Below are positions 10,990-22,800 of a DNA stretch of 64,000 nucleotides, in pieces. The DNA is from Morchella semilibera (Eukaryota; Ascomycota; Pezizomycetes; Pezizales; Morchellaceae). The notes beneath the pieces were generated by a model. It had not been told where the DNA came from and searched no databases. It saw nothing but the letters and a program-made list of their open reading frames with translations. The stretch's first letter is position 1; each line of letters starts with the position of its first letter. Made by a program: the position numbers and the translations under genes. The DNA is taken from assembly GCA_009192285.1 (NCBI GenBank), contig WBVU01000005.1, positions 372,001 to 436,000 on the forward strand, in the 5' to 3' direction.

Positions 10990-12417
10990 ATGTCGTTTGG
11001 TATTGGGATTGGCGACATTTGCCTGGTGATTCGGGGTGCATGGAGAGGCTGGGATGCCATCGCCTCATACTCCCAGGACAGTGGCTCGGTGCGAGAGGAG
11101 TTGGCCCTCTGGAGGCCAGCGTTGGAGAAGCTTTCAGAAAGACTTGCAAGTCAGGCTCTCTCGCCTGAGGCTGCTGCGATGGCCCAATATCAAATGGCGC
11201 AATGCTATCAGCTCCTGGATAAGATAGACAAACACCTCAACGGGGGCTCCCGAAAGGGCACAAGACGTGCAAAATGGGCACTGTGTGATAGAGGCAGAGT
11301 TATGGAATATATGGAGGCCGCCAACCGAAGAATGAGAAGCTTGGAGACAATGATTATAATGTGGGTCTTCTTTGTATAAAGGGATAGGCTTGGTGATTGA
11401 CAGTTAGCTGTATAGGGAAATGGCCACAGAGAGACGGGTGATTCTTACTCATACAGACAACATACCTTTAACAATGCCAGTAAACACCCAGGAAAATGCT
11501 ATTCAACTAGTGGACGCGATGGATGAGGAATGGAAGATACCAATGCAGATTTATAGGAGCTGGGAAGTATGTTTAGACAAGTGGTCAATCGATATTAGAA
11601 GCTAACGTTTTCCTCGTGATCAGGCTCTCCACACACTACTAATGCTAAAGTTCGAAGGCGCAAAAGGGGCTACTTGGGTCCGAGCTAGGAAGTATCACAT
11701 CACGGATGAGATATCAAGGTTAAAGCTTAGTAGGGCGAACTGGGAAGAAAGCTTAAAACCTGGCATGAAAATCTCAATGGCCGTGGTACTTCAGAGAGAG
11801 AATGAGTACAGCCGGCTACACAAATGCCCCAGGTGTAATCACCCGCATCCAGGGACTACAAGTGACCAACTTGAGCGTGTTAGATGGTATGATTGACTAA
11901 GCTATGGATCCATGAGCACTAAGCTCACGATTGCAAATAAAATATATATAGCGCTCAATGTCGAACATTTTTCGAGGTCTCCTCCAGGCACCGCATCACC
12001 GATTTGGATGATAACGACCATGATGTTACGACACCTCCAAATCACCCCAACGGACTGTATGATCAAATCGGACCACAAAAAGCCCCCGTTATTGACACAG
12101 AGGATATAAATTTCTTTCGTCGTTTGCATTTATCTTTGTACGAGTCAGAGAAATTCGCGTCTATGAACGAATTATGGTATGTTTCTTGTGATAGTCAATT
12201 CGTAGGCATTGTTGATAACCGGGCCCGGCATAGGGATACGATATGTGTGCAGCCAGGTTTCAGTAGCGGTGAGCTAGACATGGATCTGCTCACGAGCGAG
12301 CTTCGGAGCGTGGCCAAGTGTTCAGAGACAGGAGTTGTCATACGACGGCGTGATATGCTAAGGATACTTGCCGGTTGGCTACCAACAGTAAACCGCAGCG
12401 ACAATAACCATATTTAG
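10990..12417 (+). CDS. Fungal STAND-type N-terminal / ubiquitin-like (ULD) domain protein
   Basis: Four exons fit perfectly: 10990-11360, 11416-11566, 11624-11886 and 11988-12417 (404 aa). All three introns start GT and end AG, and the second is textbook (GTATGT...GCTAAC...CAG). The N-terminus MSFGIGIGDICLVIRGAWRG followed by an amphipathic helical domain (residues 1-120) is the pattern of the N-terminal domain on fungal STAND/NLR-like proteins. Residues about 130-225 match the fungal ubiquitin-like domain (ULD_2): NIPLTMPV, IYRSWEALHTLL, RYHITDEI-like, GMKISMAVVLQ, then a CPRCNHPHPG knuckle. The C-terminal 160 residues are not recognised. Such proteins are thought to act as adaptors in signalling; the role here is inferred. 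No transmembrane segment seen. Confidence 0.85.
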
Positions 12418-14527
12418 AGAATTAAAAGCACTATGAAATCTGATCGTAGAATTTCACTCTACTGCCTTCAACTAACATGTTTATGGGAAAAGCGGCAAAC
12501 TGAAGGAACAGCAGGGAAGTGGAAGGACCAGCGGAATACTCCTTCCCCAATTTCCCTATGGGCCACAACTACCACTTGGGTTATTACGGTGAGCTTCTTG
12601 GTCTATGCACCCAAGCGGAATAGCTGCCCCTGATCACCCCGTGACCATCCGTTACCGCAATGTGTTGTTTTTGCTTGGGAAGATCTCATGTCTACATGAA
12701 GTGCTTCCACCTCCAGTGCATATGTTTGCTAACCAACAGCTAGTAGTTGGCTATTTCTACCTATGGCTACCTCAATTGCACATCTCACAACACCGGCGCA
12801 ACCCTCGCCACTGCTAGCCTGGCATCCCTGGATACATCCCCCACCCCCACCCTCACCCATTCCCCACACTCCCCAACCCCCACTGTACTACCTCTGCTTA
12901 TATCATCCAATTTAATTCAATAAGTCCAATTCCCCAAAGTCTGCCGAATGGGGTGTGAGCTTCTGTTTCATGGATTTTGGCTATTTCTGGCCAGGGATAA
13001 TCTACGTAACGATTGCTTAAAAGGGGTAGACTATGCCTACTAATAGTAATTTTGATCTCATTCGCACGGCCAATTTTTCGAGTTTTGGCGGTAGGTAAAT
13101 TGCGTAGGTGCGTAGGTCAGGCTTTCTAGATGTCTCTAGTAAACGTTTGGCGAGTATGCATGGTATATGTGCGCTACCACGTGTCCAAGTCAAATCTTTC
13201 ATAGTATTCGTGGGTATTCCTCCAACTTGCCGTATCTGGAAATCCAATCCAATAGTAGCAAGCCAAAGGATCTAATCATATGAGCCATAACGACGCCCAA
13301 AAGCCTAGATCGAACCAGTCGGTACTCCTTTTACCACTATTCTTTGTTTCTACCTATCGACCTTCCCACTGTATTTGTCTAACCTCGGTAGCGGGGGTAA
13401 GATTTCGCCATAAACTACGGGCTACATGCGTGTGAGCTGTAAACTTGGACTATATCTTAACACATAACCCATGTCCCATAATCATTTGCACGGCCGCCAC
13501 AAATGCCCCTAGAGATGGTACAACCGACAGTGAAAATAAAATATTCCTTTGTCCGCCTATGTTTGCAGACGGTAGGACCGCTATAAGTCCTCTGGAAAGT
13601 GTACCAGAAGCCGTAGTCGTTCCCTCAGTTGTAGGGAGTTGTAATAAGTCAGGAATAAGTTTGATAACTAGGATAATGACCCGCAAGGTGTTGCTGATCA
13701 CCTGTGATGAAATGATCCATAACCACTGTGATGTGGTGCTTTGGCGGCCACTAAAATTGGAGAAGAGGTTGATGGTGATGCTGGTGCTGCTAAGGTGAGA
13801 GGTGCAATAAAGAGAACTATGCCGTAAAATCGTGTGAGTATAGCTCAATGTCAAAATTCGCGGGACAACAGCAAAGACACACCAAAATATGGACTTTGTG
13901 CGACACTTCCTAGGCACCACCGTCAATTGATAGACTTTGGGACTTGGGATATAGGTGCAAAAGGTATTGAGGAGTTCCATATCAAGGTACCTTGCTTTAC
14001 TTCCAATTCTTTGTGGTGTAGCAAGCTCTTGAAGTTCTAATTTCCACCAAGAGGTGGTCTGGCAAGAACATCAACAGACCACCCACAAAATATTGTCACC
14101 CACAACGATTCCATTCTTGGTTTTAGTTCTGATTTAGACTCTACGGATGGTTCAGTAGACAGTGATAAATCACCCCCGACTAGTATACATTGTTGAAATC
14201 CGGGTAAACCTTTGAAAGACGTTTTCGATGATTTTGGGCGGCGTGCGCTTGAGCTGTTCCAGTGGAGCTACGTCCGGGACAACTGGCCAATTTTCCTCCC
14301 CCTCCTCGAGCCCCTCCAGGACAGGCCCCGCAACAACCGTGCTCTCTCCCCCCACCGAGCTACTGGAGTCGTCACTGTAATTTGAACTAGATACATACAG
14401 GTGTATGATGGCTCTAATAGTGTGGTGCGAGGACTGAAAGGATATGCAGCATAGCCAAACTTATCTATCTCCGATACGTTCTTCGTATAGGTGCATAGAA
14501 AACCTGGAGAATAACCGCGAGTTATTT
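12418..14527. other. Intergenic, no supported gene
   Basis: Several ORFs of 60-176 codons are present, the longest leftward at 13980-13450 (Ser/Thr/Ile-rich). None has a domain I recognise, a coherent intron or a clear codon signature. Some may be remnants of decayed elements. Confidence 0.4.
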
Positions 14528-14929
14528 GGTGGTGTAAAGGGATATCTCAGAAGTTACTAAGATATGGCTAATGCTAAGCGATAGTTCTGTAGCTTTTAAA
14601 CTTGTAATATTGTAGACCGGATTCCGTTCGCTTGAGAGGATGATGCTTCCCCTAACACGACGGGAATCCTACTAACTATTTATACATAAAGATCCCCCTT
14701 AAACCCACTAACTCCTCCAATAGCAAATCTCCCGCAATGCCTCCGCTACTGCTCCGACTTCCTACGAGGTGGGGTAACCAAGGGTCCACCCAAGAGGTGT
14801 GGTAGTGGTTGCCAAGCTATAACCGAACCCCGCTTCTGGGTGTACGTCACTCTTCCATCGCGCCGTCGTACCAGGACAATACCATTGTACTACTAGTACC
14901 GCACTTCCAAGCAATCCTGTAACAGGTGG
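14528..14929 (-). mobile_element. Solo LTR with 5-bp target duplication
   Basis: A single LTR at 14533-14924 (392 bp, TG...CA) is flanked on both sides by GGTGG (14528-14532 and 14925-14929). It is the same family and, on the plus strand, the same sense as the LTR at 2470-2862. There is no internal element sequence beside it, so a complete element was lost by LTR-LTR recombination. The TATAAATA motif is conserved. Confidence 0.93.
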
Positions 14930-17100
14930 TGTTGCGGTTGCGGGATGTCTCCGTACGGCGCCCGTTGGGAAATCCTTTGAATAACGGAGATACGTCGAAG
15001 TACAACTGAACCGTTAGCAGCCCATAGCACTGTCCAGGGCCTCCATCCCCTGGATCGAGTGCAACAGACCCGCCAAGCGACATCCCTATCATTGCCCTAA
15101 GTCGCTGAAGAAATGGACGCCGAGGGAACGGAATATATCCTGTATCCCATTCAGTCCTTAGAACCCAGATGGCAATCCACTTTCTGCAAAGTCAGAAGAT
15201 CCGAACATATACACCAGTGGAGTCAGATACAATGTATCCAAAACGCAGGTCAGTTTGCTCGGAATCAATTCACATGACATATTCATGATCAGCTTAGGCG
15301 AATAATGAAGTGACAATGATCGCCTAGGAGCGTGCCGAGGCTTGGTAGTCCGACCGTAAGGACGTCAATATGAGTGTCGGCTGGGGCGGATTAGCGTGGT
15401 ATTCTGTTTGATAGGGGGCGCATGTGCCCTGGTGCTGGGGATAGCTGGTCGGGGGTCTCGCCAAAGCCTAACCCAGATTTGGAGGTTTGTAGTATCAAAT
15501 TGTATGATGGGAGGAAGTGAAGAAGGTCTCGAGACAGGTCTCGGGATAGCCTGTCCCGCGCCCACGATCACTAGTATTACCAGGATATGATTTCCCGGAT
15601 CTGCCAACATCCGTTTCGCCGCTTAGTTGCTTAAAGGCTAGTGAAAAGAGCAATAACCAACCATGTTTTAGCTGGTGGATTGATTAACTGAATGCGGCGT
15701 TCCGGCTTTCATTACGCTGTTGATTACCGACAATCTTTGGTGGATGTTAGGGTTAGGGGTTGTCCTTCTCGGAGCCAGCACCCACCCGGCGTTGCTGATC
15801 GCGAATCACCCAGGTCTTTCTTTCTCTCCCTAACTGGGAGGATCTGCATATGTAAGCACGGTGGTGTCAGTTGGGTATTCATAGTATGGCAGTCCAGTAC
15901 CTCCTCCTGACGATAGAATGGCCATGGTCTATCACTCACCGCCAAGACCACCTAGGTGCTCTCTTTCTTTTTATTTAGTTCACTAATTGCAAGACCACTT
16001 GCGGTTTCCGGCCACCGAACACCTCGTTTAACTCATTAGTTGTATCCTGCTACCCACTGCCCCACGTAGTGGCAATGACAGCTTCTAGTTTCCGCAACGA
16101 ATACAGGAATAGTGTCCGGTCGTGGAGTCAGCTGGTACCAGGTGTAACAGTCATGCTATCGGCGGACAAAATCACGCCGGATGTTTCTCAGGTCCGGACT
16201 GGGAACGGTACCCGCAGGCTCGGCCGAAGTGGTGGCAGCCCTCAATGTTCGTATCGGCTATCCGCCCCTAGGGGGCGCCTCATATCGGGGGTGGAGGGCA
16301 TACAGAATGTCTCCACGGAGGCGAACATGACTAGGTAGCTCTTGGTTCTGCACCCACGATCGGTATATCGATACCGAATCCATAAGTAAGATACCAGTGC
16401 AAGCGCATGTCGTGCTAGACATAGTTACTGTTAGCTTCTGGGACCCCTTAATAGTTGTAAGCCCCGCTCCTGGTTCAGGGATCCCCCGTTACTGCACACT
16501 GTATTCCGAACCTTACCTCTGGCAATAATCATTTGGAACATTCCTCGCCTGTTTCCCACCCTCAACCACTGCTTGCCTGACAACCACCAACACCCTCACT
16601 CCAGGAAGCCAACTGCGAATTGCATCTCCGGTAGCGCGCTACCAAACCCTCCCTCCAAAAAGGACCCATATCATGGGATATTGTGTATTCACCGGTAAAC
16701 CATCCGTGGATGAGCTTCGCAACTAACTGTAGTAATCTTGAGAGAGTCCGACAAGTTTTACGGATACAGAAGGAAACCTTTTTAGCTCTTGACACTATGC
16801 TAATAGAATCAATAATAAAAATCAATAAGCTCTCCTGTGCTAGGCTCAGGAGGTTCTTGCGAGCCAACACCCTCAAATCGTCCGCGGCACCCCCGAACGC
16901 GAATACCCTGAATCTTCTACGCCCCCAGTACCTGGGGACATATTAACCAGCGGTCAGAGTGCGCCCCGCCCTGGTTCCCGGCAGCACGGGGGGTAATTTG
17001 TGCAGCCTCTGGGTAGGGGTATGCGCTAAGGACCGAACTGTTGCCGTCGCGCCGGAGACAACGGGACGTGACAGAGGCGGGGTTCCGAGAATGCTGTTGC
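14930..17100. other. Intergenic, no supported gene
   Basis: Only short ORFs of 60-104 codons without recognisable domains. No clear element borders were found apart from the preceding solo LTR. Confidence 0.4.
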
Positions 17101-17114
17101 AGGGCGCCGCGGGC

Positions 17115-17170
17115 GGAAGAGAGGTGCAGCGCAGCTTGGACAAGCAAGGAGAGGGTAATGATGCGTATCT
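17115..17170. repeat. Dispersed repeat shared with 30690-30745
   Basis: The stretch around GAGGTGCAGCGCAGCTTGGA and the following GGAGAGGGTAATGATGCG is repeated with few changes at about 30693-30745. Both are followed by a G-rich tract and a GATGGTGGAGGA-type motif. Read leftward both encode a similar hydrophobic peptide (ITLSLLVQAALHL against INLSLLLQVALHL). It is a fragment of an unidentified repeat or gene family. Confidence 0.5.
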
Positions 17171-17175
17171 CGGGG

Positions 17176-17386
17176 TGGTGGTCGGGGGGTGGTCGGGGGG
17201 TGGTCGGGGCGGGGATGTGATGGTGGTGGAGGAGCGACGACGACAACGACGACGACGTTTGGGGGCGGCCCGGGAACTTATATCTTATCCGTACCCTAAT
17301 CGGGCGCATAAAGCTCAACGGGCAGGGTCGGGGTCGGGGTCTGGGTCCGTCGGGGTCGGGTCGGGGTCCGTCGGGGGTTGGTATGT
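17176..17386. repeat. G-rich imperfect tandem repeats
   Basis: Repeats of GGTCGGGGG occur at 17178-17210 and of GGGTCGGGGTC / GGGTCCGTC at about 17325-17383. Several runs of three or more G make a G-quadruplex on this strand plausible. Confidence 0.6.
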
Positions 17387-17487
17387 ATGTGTATACTACA
17401 TGCCAAGACCTACGTCATAAGGGAAGTTGATCTGATCTCGCTTATCTGAGGTACGAGAATAAAAGTGGAGCTGGAGTCGGAGTCCTA

Positions 17488-17630
17488 GGGTGCCGTCAAA
17501 TATACAAGGGTAAGATACTGGGTGTAAGAAACATTATAAACCAGTTATAGAGTAAACCAATGTCCAATTGAGAAGGAGTAAGATACGGTGGTAGGGTTAG
17601 GGTTATTAAGTAATAGAATGAAACAAGCTT
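17488..17630 (+). repeat. Dispersed repeat, copy 1, with telomere-like motif
   Basis: The sequence from GTCAAATATACAAGGGTAAG to TTATTAAGTAATA recurs at 46589-46725. It contains the internal direct repeat GTAAGATAC. GTAGGGTTAGGGTTATT at 17591-17607 holds two TTAGGG-type units absent from copy 2. Confidence 0.7.
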
Positions 17631-19829
17631 AGTGACTATGCCGCATCTCGAATAAGAAGTGAATTCTGCAAGTCTCAACCCAGGGGATAATGGAGGACAG
17701 GGACTGCCAATTGTGTACCTTGATTGCCGGGGGTACGGTCATCGGGCGACATGAGATATAATAGAGGCTTTGCACTGGATGCATCCAGCTTCCTTGTAGC
17801 TTGGCATTATATGGACCTTCGTTGATTTGGGGGGAGTCAGATGTTGCTTGCCACTCATCGGCATTACCAAGTCCTGGTGAGAAAAGAAACCCAAAGTGAC
17901 TTATCCTTACCATCAACGCTATTGCTAGATTTTTGAGGATTTTATACAAGGTATATCTGAATCTGAATGTTAGTATAAAAAAGCTCCCATCAAAAAAGAT
18001 CTCCATTTGGTGGTTCTACAAATTTTAGAAGGGTGGAGGTCTAATTTAGCGGTTTGCCCCCTCTCCTGGAGTCAAATGCAAGGCTGCATCTATAGTTCCT
18101 TGGTTAATTAATGCCAAGTGTGGCTGGAATGAATCCGGATCCCTCAGCGCAACGTCGTCTTTCTAGCTTCACTGCGCAACGTCTTCTTTCTGCGGTTGGA
18201 TATATATGTACTTTGGCTCTGGCCTTCTGTTCATAAAACGTTTCGTTCGAAGGCGCCACCTTCGATTCCATTTCGAACCTGATCCGACTCTGGCGCATTC
18301 CGAATGGTCACCGAACTCGACCCGTCCCCGTTAGAATGTCATGCAGGTACAGCTACAGCCTTTTTTTAAGCTTGATCACGGGGATGCTGGTGGTGTAATA
18401 CAGGTCTGTTGAAGTCATAGGAAGCTGCTGTTGGGAACCATGGCCGGTCGGAGAGTTGATGCTATGGATCAGGTGATTGTCGTCGGTCGTCGGGGGTGGT
18501 ACACAGCCTTCGGGGGTGTGAATCGGGATGCATCCTGCCACACCGACGACCCCACAATAGCAGTATCAAGAGAAGATTGGAGCGAAATAATAGCCAGAGG
18601 GGAAGCTATCATCAGGAAAGTATACTAGTGGGCGAAAGTAAACCACGTACATTTCAAGGACAAAAAAGTGGGTTTGTCCAGCCTAGGGGGGTGGGGGGGT
18701 GGGAAGATGCAGAAATTGAATGCCAGACAACAGTATAAAACCGGAAATGAGGAATTGAAGTGGCTATGAATATGGCTTGATAGCGGCCTTACCTTTAAAA
18801 ACCACGCCATAGAAAGGGCTGCGAGAGCGGCGCGTGCAGCTCAAAGCCCCAGGCATCTCATCTCTTACGCTATAATCTTAACATAATGTGTTTATTAATA
18901 TATCACCATTCCTAATTGGTAACGGGGATAGTATTAAACAATGTATATTGCGAGGTATTGACTTGCACTTGAAGCACATTTCCTGATTCATTTCTACATA
19001 TATAAATGCTTCATCTAGGGGGAAAATGGATGACTTTACAAGCACTATTTCTCCGCGTTTGGCAGTACTAAGGAAGTATAGATTTGTTTAGATTGGGGTC
19101 CTCGTGTCTGGCCCATATGAGTGATTTGTGTGCTCACCCTACTAAGTAGCTAGGTTGAGGCAGCATCGTTCCGGATCTTGGTTAGGTCTTCTTTACGTGG
19201 CTTTGGGGGCTCTCCGACGTTGGAGTGGCTGCTGGAGCTTAGCTTACATATAAGCAATAATGATTCTTTACCTCCCGGCATGAAGATCGCTCCATGGGGA
19301 GGATTGGCGCCGGTTCAATCTTATCGGCTTTGATAACTTAGCGGTTCGCCAACGCACTACGAAGCTGATCCATACTTCATAGTGCGACCACGGCATGAAG
19401 TGCACGAATAGGAAAACCGGTGTGAGTTTTCAACAAATAAATCCCTCAAGCTTAGAAATTTATAACTATCAATGAATTCATTTATAGCACTCAGACTCAT
19501 ATCATTTATTTAGGAACCCAGTAACAAAAACTCTCTTAACTCAGGACAAATGAAAGAAATTAGAACAAGTAACTGGGGGGTAAGCCTTCGAAATCACATC
19601 ACAGATAAAATATCGTGGCCTGAATCAGAAATAACCAACGAGAGGTTCAAACACGTACATGCTGGTCGTTGATATAATTTTGAAGTGCCGCCCAGGAAAA
19701 ACAACACCCGAGAATTATTCCGAACTCCACTGCAAGACTCCGGCCCCACACCCCCGCGGATTAGATACAACAGCAATAGTATTAGAAGGTGAGGCACGTT
19801 AAGGGGTTGTGGAGTTGTGGGGTCATAAT
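17631..19829. other. Intergenic downstream of the CHAT gene
   Basis: Short ORFs only. GCGCAACGTCGTCTTTCT and GCGCAACGTCTTCTTTCT form a local near-duplicate at 18148-18195. A G run lies at 18684-18703. Nothing else is supported. Confidence 0.4.
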
Positions 19830-22800
19830 TCAGGCTCCTGTATGAATAAAGCTTGCCCATAGTAATGGCTGCCTCCGGTTCTCATCTCGAAGCTTTTTCA
19901 CCGCTCTATGGAAAGCCAGGTTGACTTTCATATGTCCGTCATCGCCGCCTGTATCTTGCTCACTCCCTCCATCCGCGCTGTCAAATAAGAATTTATAAAA
20001 ATTGCAAGAGACCTGCAGAGGTGCTCGGTCAATAGTTTCCCAAAGTGTTGCAAGGACATGTGAGAATCCGGAAAGTAGGAACGCGGTCGAGATATGGGTT
20101 GATTCATCGGCAAGCGAATGTACATCATTTCTGGCGGTGGAGCAAGCCGGGATAAAGGCAATCTCTGCACTTTTGATGCTCATACTCGATACAGCCTCTA
20201 CAGTGAGCCTGTCGACAGTTTGCAGAGAACATTCTAATGTACGGTCGTTGCAGAGTAATAAATGACTATTCAGCGGGTTCTTAGGGTTGGATATTCCGTG
20301 GCAGGTGAAATGTACCGCATCGCAATGGGCGAGCTGTTCAAGGACCTCGGTGGCACAAGGTCGTTCCAAGATCGTAGTGGTCGCTCTGTTTTTCACAAAC
20401 TGACTAATCGTGTTAACCTCCTCATCTGCAGCGGTGAGAGGAGCATGTTTAGGTGTTTCTGGCATAGTAACGAGTAGAATCCTGGGCCTGGAGTGCCTGC
20501 TTGGCAAGCGGACCTTCTTGTCTCTTGCATATGAGAGGGCCTTAATTGTTGGAGTATATGAGGAGATAACCCGACACAGAGTGTTTTTCGTCGACCCTGG
20601 TGAATGGTCCCCGGCCGCATGAAAAGGCAACATACTCAAAGAGCCGACACCAACCCACCAGACTCTGGGTAGATTGATAGGGTCATCGCCCTCTATAGGG
20701 AGAAGACCCAGTTCTTCAAAAATCGGTCCTACAGCCACATCCCATAGCCAAAGTAGTAGTTCTTCCAGCCCCTTGTTCCTCGCTGGAAACGTACTGGCCT
20801 TCCCTTTCGTCAACTTTCGGGTTAATTTTCTTATATGATTGTAGATCTCCTCATGCTGGAATTGCGGGAGCGGTAGACTTTTAGTGGCGGAGTGTGTAAC
20901 GAGTATTGCATCGCTACGCAGGCTGCTAGAGTTGACAAAAATAATTGAACCCTCTCCTGCCATCTTCATTAGGTCCTCGACAAGAGGTGGCTCGAGAAAT
21001 CCCGCAAATCCTGGAAGCTCCCGAATAGTGCTGACCAACTCCTCAAACATCTCAATATCATTCTGTCTTTGTCGACCCGGGTTCCAACTAATTTTGTTTG
21101 CATCATCTATAATAACCTCTAGCGCGTTACTAGTAGGTCCTTGATAATCCCCGGGTGAGTCTATATTATTCCGAAGGATACTAAACCGTCTGTGGATATC
21201 CGGATATCGCTTCTCAAGGTCGGGGAAGCTGCTTCTATAGTCGATCGAGAGGCCTGTTGTGATCCCGCGTCCCAACTCAAGTAACCTAAGACAATGTGAT
21301 GGTTCTGATCCTACATGTAAGGCTATAGCGGTAGCAACCGTAGAGAGAGAACTAAAGCCAATGAGATTATATTGCTGGTCATCTCGTGTAATACGCCGCG
21401 GACTGATCTGTGGAAGTAACTTCACAGCATTTTCGTAAAGAGCACATGCCTCTTTTAGATCACCTAACGATTGATAGATTTCGGCAGCAGAACGGGCTGC
21501 TTCGACTCGTAGGCGTGGTGCCAATGTCCTACACCTCCAAGCCTTGAGGTTTATGTCAAGAGCGTAATCATACTCTTCAGCTGTAGAGCAATTTCCGAGA
21601 ATCAAGAGATCACCAAGCCCTTTCAAAACAGTGCTGCGAAGGTAGTGATCTGTGGGTAGCGTTTTCAATGCTTCCACGTCCAGGCTTCTAGCCTTCTCGA
21701 GATCTTGCTTGTCGGCTGTCTTCAGATATCTATCCTTCAGAGAGCTGGAAAGGCCGTACATCGTGAAAGCAATACGGTGGTGATCTTTTGGGGACGCTTC
21801 ATATGCTTCTTCTGCCCGCTGAACAGACTCATTGAGATCATCCAAAGACCCTCCTCGATAATACCTAATCGAGAGCTGCCGGCTCAAGCTGCCAAGAATC
21901 TCCATTCGACTTAGTGAATCCTTTGGTACAGCCTGAACCGCCTTCCGACACGACTCTATCGCCTTCTCTATGTCCTGTGAAGCTCCAAGCCGTTCGTATC
22001 TATCGCTCAGGTAGTAGGCAAGGTTGCTTAGGAAGATCGCTTGATATGGGTTGTCATCTGCTGCTTCCTTGACCGCCATTTCGCCTAATTCGATGCATTT
22101 CTGAAGGTCGTCAAATAATCCTAAATGCCGATATCTATCATGGATGTATATACTCAAATTCCCCAATATACCTCCTAGGTTACAGTGATCCCTTGGTGTT
22201 GCTTTCAACGCTAGTAGCATACGTTCAATAGAATCATCGAGATCCTTAGGATTCCCAAGTCGTTCAAATCTATCTCTCAGATAACAACCTAGGTCACTAA
22301 GCCTACCAGCCCAATTGAAATTCTCCTCCGGTGTTAACTCAATCGATTCCGTAAGTAATTTGATCGCTGACTCAAGATCTTCGTAGGCCCCAAGCCTATG
22401 GTATCTCAACCATAGACGGTTTGCAAGTCCACTTATCCAGTCTACTCGAGACGGATCATCAAGTTGTGTCTCTTCAATCGCTCGCTGACTGCACTCAATT
22501 GTTCTTTCGAGGTCCTTCAAATCCCCCAAACGTTCGTACCTATCGGCAAGGCGGTAGCCTAAATTATGCCACCGTGTTGCCCGAATGGGATGAGACTGAG
22601 GTGTTGTATCAAGCGCTTGCTCACTCCATTTGATAGCAGATTCAAGATCGCTGAATGTTCCTAGGCGTTGGTATTTGTATGCAAGGTAGTTGCCCAGATT
22701 ATTGAATCGAGTGGCGATGTTAGGGTCATTTTCTGGTGTTATCTCAACTGCCTGTTTCAGACATTGAATGGCTCGCTCGAGGTCGTCAATGTTCCCGCAT

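Noticed and set aside
13450-13980. 176-codon leftward ORF
   Set aside because: Biased composition, no domain, no promoter or splice context; could be chance.
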